DNA of 64,000 bases from Thermoleptolyngbya sichuanensis A183 (GCF_013177315.1 NZ_CP053661.1:372001-436000); one strand, 5' to 3'; numbered from the stretch's first letter, positions 1 through 8,342 are shown. Numbers and translations are program-made. Notes: generated by a model not told the origin, from the letters alone.

Positions 1-1380
1 TCTTTCAGTGCTTTGAGTCAGCCTGCTGGCGATGTCTCTCTCAATCTAGAGCAGCCTGTGTTGCTGGCTCATCGCGTTTCTGCTGGAGAAACCATTGAGC
101 AAATTGCGAGCGCCTACGGCGTATCGAAAGATGCTGTTGTAGAAGCCAGCGGTCTGCAAGATCCAGATGTAATTCAGATTGGTCAAGTCATTGCAGTTCC
201 TGCCGAGTCGTCTGAGCTAGTATCATCGGCCCGTCGCCAGTCTTCGGTCGTGCTGCCTCCGGCCGATTCTCGTCAGGTTGACGGGGCTTCTACGATGTTT
301 GAGCCGTCTGATGCGGTGCCCACGGTGGCTACTGGCAGTTCTGTTCTGTTTGCGACTGAGTTTGTTGGGGTTGGGGGTGTTGCTCCTGCCCGGAGCGAAG
401 CGGTACGTTCTGAGGTTTACCGACCCGGAGCAACTGAGGTGGCAGCAGTCGTATTGCCTGCTCAAAATCCTAGCCGCACCTTCGAGCATTTGCATCGACT
501 GATCAACGATGTTTCGCCTTTGCGATCGTCAGAGCCTTTAGAGCAACCAGGTTTAGATGGTCAACCTAGTAAGTTCGGTCAGGACAATCAGCCGTCTGTG
601 GTAGCAGCGCTCACTTTGAGAAGCGTTGGCTCGGCTCAAGACTTGGGCGATCGCTTTGTACCTTCTGTACCCACAGTTGAACCTGTTCTAGAGGCTCTCC
701 CGCATCTAACTCAGCCTCAACCTGAGGTCGTGTCTGAGTTAGATGCGGGAGAGTTTGCGGTAAAACCGGGAGCCTTAGATTCCTCTAATCCTTCTGCTGG
801 CGCTGAGCCTGAGCTAGTGGCTGCTGCTCCTGCTAGCGAATCTGCTCCTGCTGCCAGCAGCGGACAGCTTGTGGCAGTTGCCCCCCTCGGGTCAGAAAGC
901 TATGAGCCTCTTCTAGAGCCGCTGGTGGGTCGCATGGTTTCTCCTGAGCTACCTGCGCTGTCTCAGATGGATGCGTTTTTGCCAGAGGGAACTCCCGTTT
1001 CAAACGGTTTCATCTGGCCAGCGCGTGGAGTTCTGACCTCTGGATTTGGCTGGCGCTGGGGACGGATGCACCGGGGAATCGACATCGCAGCACCCGTTGG
1101 CACACCCATTGTGGCGGCGGCCGCTGGAGTCGTTGAGTTTTCCGGTTGGAACTCTGGTGGCTATGGCTACATGATTGACATTCGTCATGCGGATGGCACC
1201 CGCACTCGCTATGCCCACAATAGCCGTCTACTGGTGCGCGTTGGGGATCGAGTGGATCAAGGTCAGCATATCGCGGCGATGGGTAGCACGGGCTTTAGCA
1301 CTGGGCCCCACGTCCACTTCGAGATCCATGTCCCGAACCAGGGTACGGTTAATCCGATGTCTCTCTTGGCGCGTCGATAG
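1..1380 (+). CDS. LysM domain / M23 metallopeptidase, 5' truncated by window edge
   Basis: Peptidoglycan-binding and peptidoglycan-cleaving envelope protein, likely acting in cell-wall remodelling or cell separation. The frame is open to base 1, so the true start and any signal peptide lie outside the window; the TTG at 13 is only the first start-like codon inside it. A LysM repeat (about residues 18-65, with GETIEQIASAYGV and IQIGQVIAVP) is followed by a long low-complexity Ala/Pro/Glu/Val linker to about residue 335. The C-terminal M23 domain shows HRGIDIAAPVGTPI and the zinc-binding GPHVHFEIH motif. The order LysM, disordered linker, M23 is typical of cyanobacterial NlpD/EnvC-like proteins. 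The zinc ligands H (HRGID), D and H (HVH) all appear intact, so an active endopeptidase is likely. Confidence 0.9.
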   Translation, partial: SFSALSQPAGDVSLNLEQPVLLAHRVSAGETIEQIASAYGVSKDAVVEASGLQDPDVIQIGQVIAVPAESSELVSSARRQSSVVLPPADSRQVDGASTMFEPSDAVPTVATGSSVLFATEFVGVGGVAPARSEAVRSEVYRPGATEVAAVVLPAQNPSRTFEHLHRLINDVSPLRSSEPLEQPGLDGQPSKFGQDNQPSVVAALTLRSVGSAQDLGDRFVPSVPTVEPVLEALPHLTQPQPEVVSELDAGEFAVKPGALDSSNPSAGAEPELVAAAPASESAPAASSGQLVAVAPLGSESYEPLLEPLVGRMVSPELPALSQMDAFLPEGTPVSNGFIWPARGVLTSGFGWRWGRMHRGIDIAAPVGTPIVAAAAGVVEFSGWNSGGYGYMIDIRHADGTRTRYAHNSRLLVRVGDRVDQGQHIAAMGSTGFSTGPHVHFEIHVPNQGTVNPMSLLARR

Positions 1381-1679
1381 TCGGGTTCGAGAACTGGATA
1401 TCCCAAAAAGATTCAAGGGGTCGCTTTTGCAGCCATTTGCGAAGCGACTCTTTTGTCTGGAACGCAGCGTTCGGAACGCTGTGGATTGGACTATGCTTGA
1501 GTTTTGAATGGAGGGCTGAGCATTCGCGATTAGGAAAGCCAATTTGCAGCTCCCATCTGCCCTTGTCCCTTTAACGGTATGCGGGCGATCGCCCGATTTT
1601 CTTTTGGGCTTGGCTTTTACTTTGATGCTTTTTTAGGGAATATTGACCACAGCACCGCGACGCAGAGGATGGATTCACT
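1381..1679. other. Intergenic region, no gene seen
   Basis: No convincing coding frame was found between the M23 peptidase and the next small gene. A HIP1-type palindrome (GGGCGATCGCCC near 1584-1595) followed by a T-rich run could act as a weak terminator, but it lies about 200 bp after the stop. GCAGCGTTCGGAACGCTG near 1461-1480 is a short inverted repeat. Confidence 0.5.
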
Positions 1680-1931
1680 ATGCCCAGAACACCGAGCGAA
1701 TTTGCTGTTCACCTGTTGATGGACGGTGGACATCGAGAAGAAGTTCGTTTTTCAACGATTCAAGACTTTCAGAAATGGTACAGTGGCGAACTAGTTCCCA
1801 AAGCCACCTCGGATGACTTTATCAGCGTGCCGATCAAAAACATCCAGGGCGAGTATATGGTTGTCCGCCCCTCCAAGGTTTTGGCGCTGCGTGTCGAGCC
1901 GATTTTCTCTGGCAGCGTTGATCGATATTAA
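1680..1931 (+). CDS. Small conserved cyanobacterial-type protein, function unknown
   Basis: An 83-residue soluble protein beginning MPRTPSEFAVHLLMDGGHRE with an ATG start. No domain was recognised. The composition (alternating hydrophobic and charged residues, no membrane segment) fits a small alpha/beta fold. The motifs VRFSTIQDFQKWY and YMVVRPSKVLALRVEP suggest a conserved small-protein family. It stands alone on the plus strand and converges with the DUF2973 gene. A 21-bp imperfect tandem duplication begins 1 bp after its stop codon (1933-1974). No function can be inferred from the context. Confidence 0.6.
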   Translation: MPRTPSEFAVHLLMDGGHREEVRFSTIQDFQKWYSGELVPKATSDDFISVPIKNIQGEYMVVRPSKVLALRVEPIFSGSVDRY

Positions 1932-1932
1932 A

Positions 1933-2085
1933 CCGATATCAAGCAAGATTAAGCCAGTATCAAGCAAGGTTAGGGCGATGCAATTCGAGTCGGCGATCGC
2001 CCTCTCTGCCCTGCCTGACCCGCCTTAATTGAGGCCCAAGTTAGGTGAATGTGAAAGAGTTGTAGGTCGAAGAGTTGTAGGTCGT
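1933..2085. repeat. Two short tandem duplications after the 1680-1931 gene
   Basis: The first pair is a 21-bp unit (1933-1953 and 1954-1974) sharing TATCAAGCAAG and ending in a TAA- or TAG-like trinucleotide; it starts 1 bp past the stop codon. The second pair is a 15-bp unit (AGAGTTGTAGGTCGA at 2056-2070, and 2071-2085 with one change). Both look like slippage products. Confidence 0.8.
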
Positions 2086-2112
2086 CGCCGTTCCCACACT
2101 TCTAATGATGGG

Positions 2113-2418
2113 TTAAGCCTCTTCCTGAGGCTTTTCGGCAGAACTGGGCGATGCGTTGTATAGCGCATCGAGCTGTTCGCGGGCATCTTCAACCGAAATC
2201 GATCGCATCACCAAATACGGCTCGTTAATCAGGTTTCCCGTGTCGTCCAGCAGTTCTGGATGAGAGGTAGACTGAAGGCGACTGGAGCGATAGGGCTGTG
2301 CCGGGGGTGCATAGACACGCTGCGACTCTATACCCAGCGTCATCAGGCTGCGGATCAAGTTGCTGACTGCCAGCAGCGCCAGGATCGTAAAGGCAACGAC
2401 ATAAAGCAGATGTAGCAT
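2113..2418 (-). CDS. DUF2973 family small membrane protein
   Basis: A 101-residue protein beginning MLHLLYVVAFTILALLAVSN: one N-terminal membrane segment (about residues 3-24), then NLIRSLMTLG and a soluble acidic tail. The N-terminal pattern matches the cyanobacterial family DUF2973, whose function is unknown. The ATG at 2418 is preceded by AAGGAAAG as ribosome-binding site. The DUF2605 gene lies 249 bp upstream on the same strand, and these two families are commonly neighbours in cyanobacteria, so a shared role is plausible. Its 3' end faces the plus-strand gene ending at 1931. Confidence 0.75.
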   Translation of the reverse strand: MLHLLYVVAFTILALLAVSNLIRSLMTLGIESQRVYAPPAQPYRSSRLQSTSHPELLDDTGNLINEPYLVMRSISVEDAREQLDALYNASPSSAEKPQEEA

Positions 2419-2667
2419 AGTGCTTTCCTTCTAAATTGCGTAACCCCGCCAACCTGAACTGTTGGCATTAGTTTTGAAAGTTTTGAGCAGTCAGAGCAAT
2501 TAACCCGTCGAGCAACTTAAGTTGAATCGTCAGATGCTTAACAAGCAGACACAAACTTCTCAGGTTCTCTCATAATTGCAGTACACCATTGCAGCACACC
2601 AACGACGCTCAGAATATAAGTGCATTCAGACCCGTCTCCACTGCCGAGGAATCGCTCAGCGAAATCC

Positions 2668-3003
2668 TCAAGGCTCTGAGTCTTGCGACTGAATCCGCTC
2701 TAGACGAAAACGACTCGAAACCTGCCAACACTCCGTTACCAGCGAGTGCCAGGGAACCATGACGGCTGCCTCTACACCCACCTTCCCATCTGTTGCCCTA
2801 AGGAGCAGTTGGGCCGTTTGCACCTCTCGCTGAGCTTGCAAAACTCGCGCTAATAAATCTGCCTGTTGCTCATTGCTGAGAAACGAAATGGGCTGGGATT
2901 CTAGCAGGGTTTGCGATCGCTCAAACCAATACTGAAAGTCCTCTAGCAAAGGCTCTAATAGGGCTTTCAGCAAATCGGGTTCCGGTGTACTTGAACCAGA
3001 CAT
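2668..3003 (-). CDS. DUF2605 family protein
   Basis: A 111-residue soluble, mostly helical protein. The pattern PDLLKALLEPLLEDFQYWF near the N-terminus and LSNEQQADLLARVLQAQREV in the middle fits the cyanobacterial DUF2605 family (function unknown). It has an ATG start at 3003 and no membrane segment. It lies upstream of the DUF2973 gene and downstream of the DUF2854 gene, all on the minus strand, with gaps of 249 and 164 bp, so they may be separately transcribed. The family assignment rests on recognition of the sequence pattern, not on a database search. Confidence 0.7.
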   Translation of the reverse strand: MSGSSTPEPDLLKALLEPLLEDFQYWFERSQTLLESQPISFLSNEQQADLLARVLQAQREVQTAQLLLRATDGKVGVEAAVMVPWHSLVTECWQVSSRFRLERIQSQDSEP

Positions 3004-3167
3004 AGAGGGTTAACTGTATATAACTTTATCCTGTAATCTTAACGTGATTTACGTTTCGCAACAATTTTTGACACATAAAGTCAGACCCGCCCGATCGAAT
3101 TTACAACCGGACGGGGCTTGCTTGCGTTTAGGTCAGGGGATTAGCTTTGGGGGATTAACCCGGAAGG

Positions 3168-3725
3168 CTAAGCCTGGGCTGCTCCAGTCGAAATCAGCGC
3201 CACATCGATGTAATCTTCACCGGGCTGGCTGATCTCGACGCGCAGCCCTGGGCCAAAAAATCGCTCAATCTTTTCCCGCTTGCTGTTCCATTTTTCCAGC
3301 GAAACATATTCAGACTCGAATTCCAGAACGAGTGCATAGGCTCCGTCTCGATCTTCTTCCCGTAGGGCGACCAGCACCGGGCGCTCATCGTCCGTCGGCT
3401 CTAGCCCCAGGCTCTCTAGCGAACTATCGAGATGCGCTGACTGCCCGTAGCGATAGCGAGTCACGTCCTTGCGAATCTGATGCTGGGTTTCGGTTGCTTG
3501 CTGATCGCGCAGCGCCAAGGCAGCAGCCGAAGGCGGCTGAGAGTATGGAACTGGGGTCAACTCGGAAATTTTCAGCGCCAGCCCGCCCAACAGCAGGGGG
3601 ATTCCGTAGAAAAACCCTACCAAATTGAGCGTGGCGCTGCTGGAAAAATAGGCAATGAAGCCTACCACGGTAAGCAAACCGCCCACGACCAGTCCGACCG
3701 TCCCTAGCGAAATACGTCCAAGCAT
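3168..3725 (-). CDS. DUF2854 family membrane protein
   Basis: The ATG at 3725 gives 185 residues; an in-frame TTG at 3755 is less likely because the family normally begins MLG-ISLGT. Two membrane segments (about residues 6-28 and 34-52, with TLNLVGFFYGIPLLLGGLAL) are followed by a soluble domain of about 130 residues. DUF2854 is found in cyanobacteria and plastids and has no assigned reaction. It is divergent from the small gene at 3857, separated by 131 bp that hold TTGTTAACAA and an AACAAT/ATTGTT inverted pair. Confidence 0.8.
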   Translation of the reverse strand: MLGRISLGTVGLVVGGLLTVVGFIAYFSSSATLNLVGFFYGIPLLLGGLALKISELTPVPYSQPPSAAALALRDQQATETQHQIRKDVTRYRYGQSAHLDSSLESLGLEPTDDERPVLVALREEDRDGAYALVLEFESEYVSLEKWNSKREKIERFFGPGLRVEISQPGEDYIDVALISTGAAQA

Positions 3726-3745
3726 AGCCACCACAGATGAAAGGG

Positions 3746-3770
3746 TTGTTAACAATTATTCAACATTGTT
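3746..3770. promoter_or_regulatory. Palindromic site in a divergent promoter region
   Basis: TTGTTAACAA (3746-3755) is a perfect 10-bp palindrome. It overlaps AACAAT (3751-3756), which pairs with ATTGTT (3765-3770). It lies between the divergent DUF2854 gene and the small gene at 3857, where an operator would be expected. No regulator is identified. Confidence 0.3.
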
Positions 3771-3856
3771 GGAAGGGTTTGATAGGATGAAGCTTGTGTC
3801 TAGCTGAACGAAAGTTGTTTCGGAGTTTTCGGAGTTTATTGAGGAGTTTATTTCCC

Positions 3857-4042
3857 ATGCTGGATGCTCAAGTTTTGCGCGATCGCCTCAAGTTTCTGAT
3901 GAGCAAGCGCGACTCACTCGTGCGCCTGCTAGAGCAGCCAGATTTGGGGACGCTGCGGATCGATGTTAACCAGGCGCTAGAAGAGCTAGACGACCTGATT
4001 GATGAGTTTAAGCGCACCTTTCCCGACGCTGAACTGAGCTAG
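3857..4042 (+). CDS. Small acidic helical protein, function unknown
   Basis: A 61-residue protein starting MLDAQVLRDRLKFL and ending FPDAELS. The ATG at 3857 is preferred over the upstream in-frame start at 3794 because GAGGAG lies about 10 bp before it. It is rich in Leu, Asp and Glu and probably forms a helical hairpin (RDRLKFLMSKRDSLVRLLEQ then VNQALEELDDLIDEFKRTF). No family was recognised. The IS4-family element begins 26 bp after its stop, so any downstream partner has been separated from it. Confidence 0.6.
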   Translation: MLDAQVLRDRLKFLMSKRDSLVRLLEQPDLGTLRIDVNQALEELDDLIDEFKRTFPDAELS

Positions 4043-4058
4043 GGCGTGCTTTAAAACC

Positions 4059-5367
4059 CTTCGATCCCCTGCTTGACTGACAAAACTAAGAAGCTGGAAT
4101 ACGGCTGAGGACAGTGAATTCACGCTTTAGGGAGTCATCGTGTTGTCGCCTTGATGCGATGGCAGGTTGAGGGTCAGGTGAACAGGAGAGGAACTGATAA
4201 ACGTGAATCTTCCACTGGTGAGTGATAGCCAGCCGAATCCAATTCCAGCCCAGCTTGAGATAACTCATGCCGCGCTTCCAGTGAGCATCGACTTGGCGAC
4301 GCTTGCCGGATGCGACCACTTGCACCCCTTGGAGAACTAAGAACAGCATCGTCAAGGCGATTACCCCACACAACTGGGAAAGGGCAACCTTGTCTCTGAG
4401 TCTGGAGGCTTCGAGATTAAACCCGTTGGACTTCAAATCCAAAAACGACTCCTCCACCTGAAATCTCAGTCGATATTGGGCAAACGTCTGCAAGTTCGTC
4501 GGCTCATCACTCACAATTGTCCAATTCTCGCTGCTGAGTTTGTCGTGGGCAAAGGCAAGGTAAACATTGTCGTAGGGCTTTGTTCTACCCACCGACACTG
4601 CAGGCGTAAAGTAAGCTTGTCCTGGTTGCAATTGAACCGACGATACCTGGCGCCACTGCCCTTGGTGCTGAAATTGGAAGGAGCGTTTGATGCGGATGCG
4701 GAAATGCCAACCCAGATTCTCCCGGAGGTATTTCATCAACTTGCCATCGGCAAACCCTCGGTCTGCCAAAAGGACAATCGCGACACCCTCGGGCATCAGC
4801 CGTTGCGCTTGCCGCAGTACCCGTTGAATCGTCCACAACCTGACGGTGCTGCTTGATTGCGCCACCACTTTCCAAGCGACCGGAACCGTTCTTCCTCGGT
4901 ACACCACTGCGACCCAGACGATGCAGAAACAATTCCATACGACCGTTGTATCGAGGCTTAAGTAGAGTCGTTGGGTCTGCCAGTTGGACAGAGCCTGCCC
5001 AATCAGCGCATGATGAGCGGACGCGACATTGATCCGCCGATTCGACAACCAGCGGCGAAACCGGCGTTGGTGGGATTGAGCCATTTGAGCGCGACTCCTC
5101 ACATACACCCCAAATCCATTGAGATGAACGTTTTGGCTTCCAATCATGCCAATGATCATCCAGCACAGTGTTTGCAGATGGCGAGCATCCTGCCACTGAA
5201 TGTCGCATTGACGCAGAAAATCATTCAACGCATCATAAAGACGGGAAGTCGGTGACATTGATTTGACTGGTTTGTGTGGTTACTTCTCAGCCTAAATCAT
5301 GCTCTGCTTCCCGCATGGCTTTCGTTCCAGCTTTAACCTGTTTTGTCAGTCAAGCAGCTTCGATCCC
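4059..5367. mobile_element. IS4-family insertion sequence, intact, with target duplication
   Basis: The element spans 4069-5357 (1289 bp). The terminal inverted repeat CTGCTTGACTGACAAAAC occupies 4069-4086 and its exact complement occupies 5340-5357. A 10-bp direct repeat CTTCGATCCC flanks it (4059-4068 and 5358-5367), the target-site duplication length expected for IS4-family elements. The single transposase gene fills nearly the whole element and has no visible frameshift. The right-hand flank is a REP-like repeat (5362-5448), so the element landed at the edge of that repeat. Exact termini and an intact gene suggest a fairly recent insertion. Confidence 0.93.
4086..5258 (-). CDS. IS4-family DDE transposase
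   Basis: A 390-residue transposase that cuts and joins the element's ends. The DDE residues are visible: D103 (SLDTTVVW), D166 (LLADRGF) and E269. E269 lies in the IS4 signature Y-x2-R-x3-E-x6-K, which is matched exactly by Y262, R265, E269 and K276 (YRLRFQVEESFLDLK). The stop codon overlaps the inner edge of the left terminal repeat. The start ATG at 5258 leaves about 80 bp to the right repeat for the promoter. All catalytic residues are present, so the gene should be functional. The subgroup within IS4 was not determined. Confidence 0.93.
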   Translation of the reverse strand: MSPTSRLYDALNDFLRQCDIQWQDARHLQTLCWMIIGMIGSQNVHLNGFGVYVRSRAQMAQSHQRRFRRWLSNRRINVASAHHALIGQALSNWQTQRLYLSLDTTVVWNCFCIVWVAVVYRGRTVPVAWKVVAQSSSTVRLWTIQRVLRQAQRLMPEGVAIVLLADRGFADGKLMKYLRENLGWHFRIRIKRSFQFQHQGQWRQVSSVQLQPGQAYFTPAVSVGRTKPYDNVYLAFAHDKLSSENWTIVSDEPTNLQTFAQYRLRFQVEESFLDLKSNGFNLEASRLRDKVALSQLCGVIALTMLFLVLQGVQVVASGKRRQVDAHWKRGMSYLKLGWNWIRLAITHQWKIHVYQFLSCSPDPQPAIASRRQHDDSLKREFTVLSRIPAS

Positions 5368-5448
5368 CCCTAGCCCCCCTTAAAAAGGGGGGGAACCGAG
5401 CCGAACCACTCCGGAAGTCCCCTTTATTAAGGGGGATTTAGGGGGATC
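5362..5448. repeat. REP-like palindromic element, copy A
   Basis: Two CCCCCTTAA/TTAAGGGGG-type hairpins are separated by a short spacer, and the whole is bounded by GATCCCCC and GGGGGATC. The IS4 element is inserted at its left edge, and its first bases form part of the target duplication. Other copies are at 10607, 45635, 51416, 55030 and 55161. Confidence 0.85.
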
Positions 5449-5596
5449 AACTCAAGGCAATCAACAACCTAGAAAGTTTTAAGACACTGCCTAGGGCTAG
5501 TTTCCAAGCTTCGGCTTTTAACACGTCAGCCCACTTAGCGCGTCTTGCAAGAACCCATTCCTCCTACCTGTTCTAACGTTACGCACGACTGTCATC

Positions 5597-5920
5597 ATGA
5601 CCGACACTTATAGGGTTGAAATTCTTCACCAGGGAAACTCCCACACGATTACGGTTTCAGCAGATGAAACCGTGCTTGCTGCTGCTGCCGCTGCCGGACT
5701 GGAGCTGCCGTCCTCCTGCAATGCGGGGGTTTGCACAACCTGTGCCGCGCAATTGCTATCGGGCACGGTGGAGCAGGGCGACGGCATGGGCATTAGCCCG
5801 GAACTGCAAGCTCAGGGGTTTGCGCTGCTCTGTGTTGCCTATCCGCGATCGGATTTGAAACTGGAGACGGAGAAGGAAGATACAGTATATGAATTGCAGT
5901 TTGGTCAGTTCCAAAAATAG
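5597..5920 (+). CDS. Plant-type [2Fe-2S] ferredoxin
   Basis: A 107-residue soluble electron carrier. The cluster ligands are C41, C46 and C49 (CNAGVCTTC) and C79 (LLCVAYP), the C-x4-C-x2-C...C pattern of photosynthetic-type ferredoxins. The N-terminal beta-grasp half (YRVEILHQG...ADETVLAAA) is normal. The C-terminal tail (VYELQFGQFQK) is longer than in classic PetF, and the region around QGDGMGISPEL differs from the usual SSDQSFLDDDQ loop. A specialised ferredoxin is therefore more likely than the main photosystem I acceptor. The ATG is at 5597; the next gene begins within 60 bp. Confidence 0.9.
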   Translation: MTDTYRVEILHQGNSHTITVSADETVLAAAAAAGLELPSSCNAGVCTTCAAQLLSGTVEQGDGMGISPELQAQGFALLCVAYPRSDLKLETEKEDTVYELQFGQFQK

Positions 5921-5977
5921 GGATTGAGCATCGGCATCAGAAACCGAGAGTCAGGATTTAGCGGACTGGGGCTGGCA

Positions 5978-6178
5978 ATGAGGCTTGAGTTGGTAGCGAT
6001 CGAAGTTCATCTGGGCGACGAGTTGGGCGAGTTGCAGACGGCGATCGCCCAAGCTCTGCTGGCCTACGGTGAGCCGCTGCGGTGGGCGGTGACGCGGGTG
6101 GAGGGCGATTCGCGAAGCAATCCCTACGGGAATCGCCAGCTTGCCCACGTCGAGGCGGTTGTAATTGTCCCGTCATGA
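5978..6178 (+). CDS. Small protein of unknown function carrying an in-frame palindromic repeat
   Basis: The ATG at 5978 gives 66 residues (MRLELVAIEVHLGDELGELQ...); a TTG at 5924 would add 18 poorly conserved-looking residues. No domain was recognised, but EPLRWAVTRVE and AHVEAVVIVPS read like two strands of a small alpha/beta fold. Residues encoded by 6104-6136 (GDSRSNPYGNR) come from a 33-bp repeat that also occurs in frame in the methyltransferase at 34334. The core protein without it would be about 55 residues. It sits between the ferredoxin gene and hisIE, all on the plus strand. Confidence 0.55.
   Translation: MRLELVAIEVHLGDELGELQTAIAQALLAYGEPLRWAVTRVEGDSRSNPYGNRQLAHVEAVVIVPS
6104..6136 (+). 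repeat. 33-bp in-frame coding repeat, copy 1
   Basis: An imperfect palindrome whose outer arms are GGCGATTC and GAATCGCC; it encodes GDSRSNPYGNR. It is 30/33 identical to 34787-34819 (minus strand), which encodes GDSRSDPYGNR in an unrelated protein. Confidence 0.85.
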
Positions 6179-6319
6179 CTTTTAAATCCTTTTAGTTTAG
6201 ATAGCTTAGACAGAATTTTCGACAGGAATTGATCGATCACAACCATTGATTTACAAGTGATCTACAAGCATCGATCAATTACAAATTGACACAAATTGAC
6301 GCACGACGGGGTGGCGGTC

Positions 6320-6964
6320 ATGATTGGGCAACAGGCGCAGGACTCTCCAATTCCTTTAGATCAGATCCACTATAACGAGGCGGGGCTGGTGCCAGCTATT
6401 GTGCAGGACTATCTGGATGGCACGGTGCTGATGATGGCGTGGATGAACCGCGAGTCGCTGCAAAAAACTATCGAAACGGGCGAAACTTGGTTTTGGAGCC
6501 GTTCTCGCGCCGAGTTGTGGCACAAAGGCGCAACCTCTGGGCATCTACAACACGTCAAGGCGCTGCGATATGACTGCGACAGCGATGCGCTGCTGGTGAG
6601 CGTGGAACAGGTGGGCGACGTTGCCTGCCATACCGGGGAGCGCAGTTGTTTTCATCAAATCGACGGGGCGATCGCCCCTCCGCCCGCTGATACGCTGTCG
6701 CAGGTGTTTGAGGTGATTTGCGATCGCCGCGATCATCCCAACCCAGACTCTTACACCTGCAAGCTGTTGGCAGGTGGGGACAACAAAATTCTCAAAAAGA
6801 TTGGCGAGGAGGCCGCTGAAGTGGTGATGGCCTGCAAAGATGACGACCCAGGAGCGATCGCCGGAGAAGTAGCCGACCTGTTCTACCATACGCTGGTTGC
6901 CCTGGCCCACCATAACGTAGATCTGCGAGCGGTGTATCAAAAATTGCAGGAACGCCGCCGCTAA
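6320..6964 (+). CDS. hisIE: Bifunctional phosphoribosyl-AMP cyclohydrolase / phosphoribosyl-ATP pyrophosphatase
   Basis: Catalyses steps 2 and 3 of histidine biosynthesis in the cytosol. The ATG at 6320 gives 214 residues; a TTG at 6296 would add eight. The HisI half (about residues 12-115) shows [18 protein letters not shown] and the metal-ligand segment YDCDSDAL...[10 protein letters not shown]. The HisE half (about 125-214) shows [21 protein letters not shown] and EAAEVV. Fused HisIE is usual in cyanobacteria. A perfect 14-bp tandem duplication (6961-6988) begins at the last base before the TAA and so copies the stop codon. It converges with the MFS gene, 52 bp away. Confidence 0.95.
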   Translation: MIGQQAQDSPIPLDQIHYNEAGLVPAIVQDYLDGTVLMMAWMNRESLQKTIETGETWFWSRSRAELWHKGATSGHLQHVKALRYDCDSDALLVSVEQVGDVACHTGERSCFHQIDGAIAPPPADTLSQVFEVICDRRDHPNPDSYTCKLLAGGDNKILKKIGEEAAEVVMACKDDDPGAIAGEVADLFYHTLVALAHHNVDLRAVYQKLQERRR

Positions 6965-6988
6965 ATCGCGTACTCTAAATCGCGTACT
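6961..6988. repeat. 14-bp tandem duplication including the hisIE stop codon
   Basis: CTAAATCGCGTACT is present twice without mismatch (6961-6974 and 6975-6988). The first copy contains the hisIE TAA. Confidence 0.95.
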
Positions 6989-7016
6989 AAGGCAGCCGTG
7001 GATTCCCCACATCACC

Positions 7017-8342
7017 CTAGCGCCCCACATCACTCCGGCGGTAGTGTCGTCCTTCCTGGCGAATCCGGTTATCCAAATATTGCAGCGTCAAGATGGAAGG
7101 TAGAATGCTGGCGGCGCAGGCGATCCAGAAACCGTGTGCGAGTTGAGCCGTGCCATCCATCGCCCAACCACCCAGAACCGGGCCAATGAAGTAGCCCGCT
7201 GCCCAGCAGAGTGAATTGACCGAAAGATACACTCCACGCAATTCTGCTGGAGCCAGCGCAACGACGAGCGAGGCGGCTCCTGGGGTATAGGCAGCCGTGG
7301 CGATCGCCATCAGCACCAGCGCCAGCACTGCCCAGCCCAGCGGCATCACTCGCGCTATACCCGTCGCCCAAACTAGCCCAAACCCCGCGCCCCAAAACAT
7401 CGCCGACACGATCAGCATTTGCGGCTGAGTTAGTCCTTGCAGCTTGCGAATCACCGGAAGCTGCGTCAGTGCTGTCAGCGCCACATAGCTCGAAAACAAA
7501 ACGCTAATGGTGCTGGTGGAAAATCCGCGTCCCGCCGCAGTCGGCACAAAGTTGGCGAAGTAAAGCGGCAAGGCGCTGTTGAGCAACGCCAGATAGGTGG
7601 TGAACAGCGTACACACCACGGTAAAAATCAGCAGACTGCCGTCGCTGAGGGCCTGCTTCCAGCTTTTCAGCATGGACTGATGCGCCTGGGCGGGATTGCG
7701 GGTTTCGGCGATCGCCCGATACACAATCCCAAAAAAGATGACGTAGGACATTGCGTCGATCACAAACAGCGCTCGATAGGAACCCGTTGCTGCAATCAGC
7801 CCGCCGCCCAGCGCCACGCCCACGCCCAGCCCCAGACTGTCGCCCAGCCGCGCCAGCGCGTAGGCTTCGTTTCGCTGGTCGATGGTGGTCAAATCTGCGA
7901 CGACCGTTTCGGTGGCTGGCCAATATAGCCCAATCCCCAGTCCCATCAGCAGGTTGCCGATCAGGAAGGTGGGGAAGTCGAATGTGACCGCCAGAATGGC
8001 CGAAGCCGCTGCCGACACCGCTGCCGACAGGAGCAGCGTCCGCCGTCGCCCAATCTTTGGGGAATCGGCAAACGACCCGCCCAAGACGCGCCCTAGCACT
8101 CCGGCGATCGCCCCGACCCCCAGCCCCACGCCCACCAGCGTCGCCGACAGCCCCACCCGGTTTACAAAGAAAATCGGCGCATAGAACAGCGTGAATCCGG
8201 TTCCCACCTGCGACAGCAGCCGCCCCGCAATCAAAATCCACACCCGAAAATCCAGATCCGGCAACCACCCCGCCAGTTTTCGTGCCAACACTCTCTCCAC
8301 CGCATTTATCAAGAACCTCTGTAGTGTAGGGTTCCCCACCAA
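7017..8342 (-). CDS. Major facilitator superfamily transporter
   Basis: A 441-residue inner-membrane protein with about 12 predicted hydrophobic segments. The MFS loop 2-3 signature appears as GGSFADSPKIGRRRTLLL (about residues 88-105), followed by the second half beginning after the central loop (ETRNPAQAHQ). It resembles bacterial drug or metabolite exporters of the MFS_1 type, but the substrate cannot be read from the sequence. The start is uncertain: the open frame begins with TTG at 8342 followed by GTG at 8339, and no ATG occurs before the first membrane segment. It is 74 bp downstream of the CHASE2 gene on the same strand. Confidence 0.85.
   Translation of the reverse strand: MVGNPTLQRFLINAVERVLARKLAGWLPDLDFRVWILIAGRLLSQVGTGFTLFYAPIFFVNRVGLSATLVGVGLGVGAIAGVLGRVLGGSFADSPKIGRRRTLLLSAAVSAAASAILAVTFDFPTFLIGNLLMGLGIGLYWPATETVVADLTTIDQRNEAYALARLGDSLGLGVGVALGGGLIAATGSYRALFVIDAMSYVIFFGIVYRAIAETRNPAQAHQSMLKSWKQALSDGSLLIFTVVCTLFTTYLALLNSALPLYFANFVPTAAGRGFSTSTISVLFSSYVALTALTQLPVIRKLQGLTQPQMLIVSAMFWGAGFGLVWATGIARVMPLGWAVLALVLMAIATAAYTPGAASLVVALAPAELRGVYLSVNSLCWAAGYFIGPVLGGWAMDGTAQLAHGFWIACAASILPSILTLQYLDNRIRQEGRHYRRSDVGR

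Noticed and set aside
1584-1625. Rho-independent terminator of the M23 gene
   Set aside because: The palindrome is a HIP1 site, which is scattered throughout the genome, and it lies about 200 bp past the stop; not specific enough.
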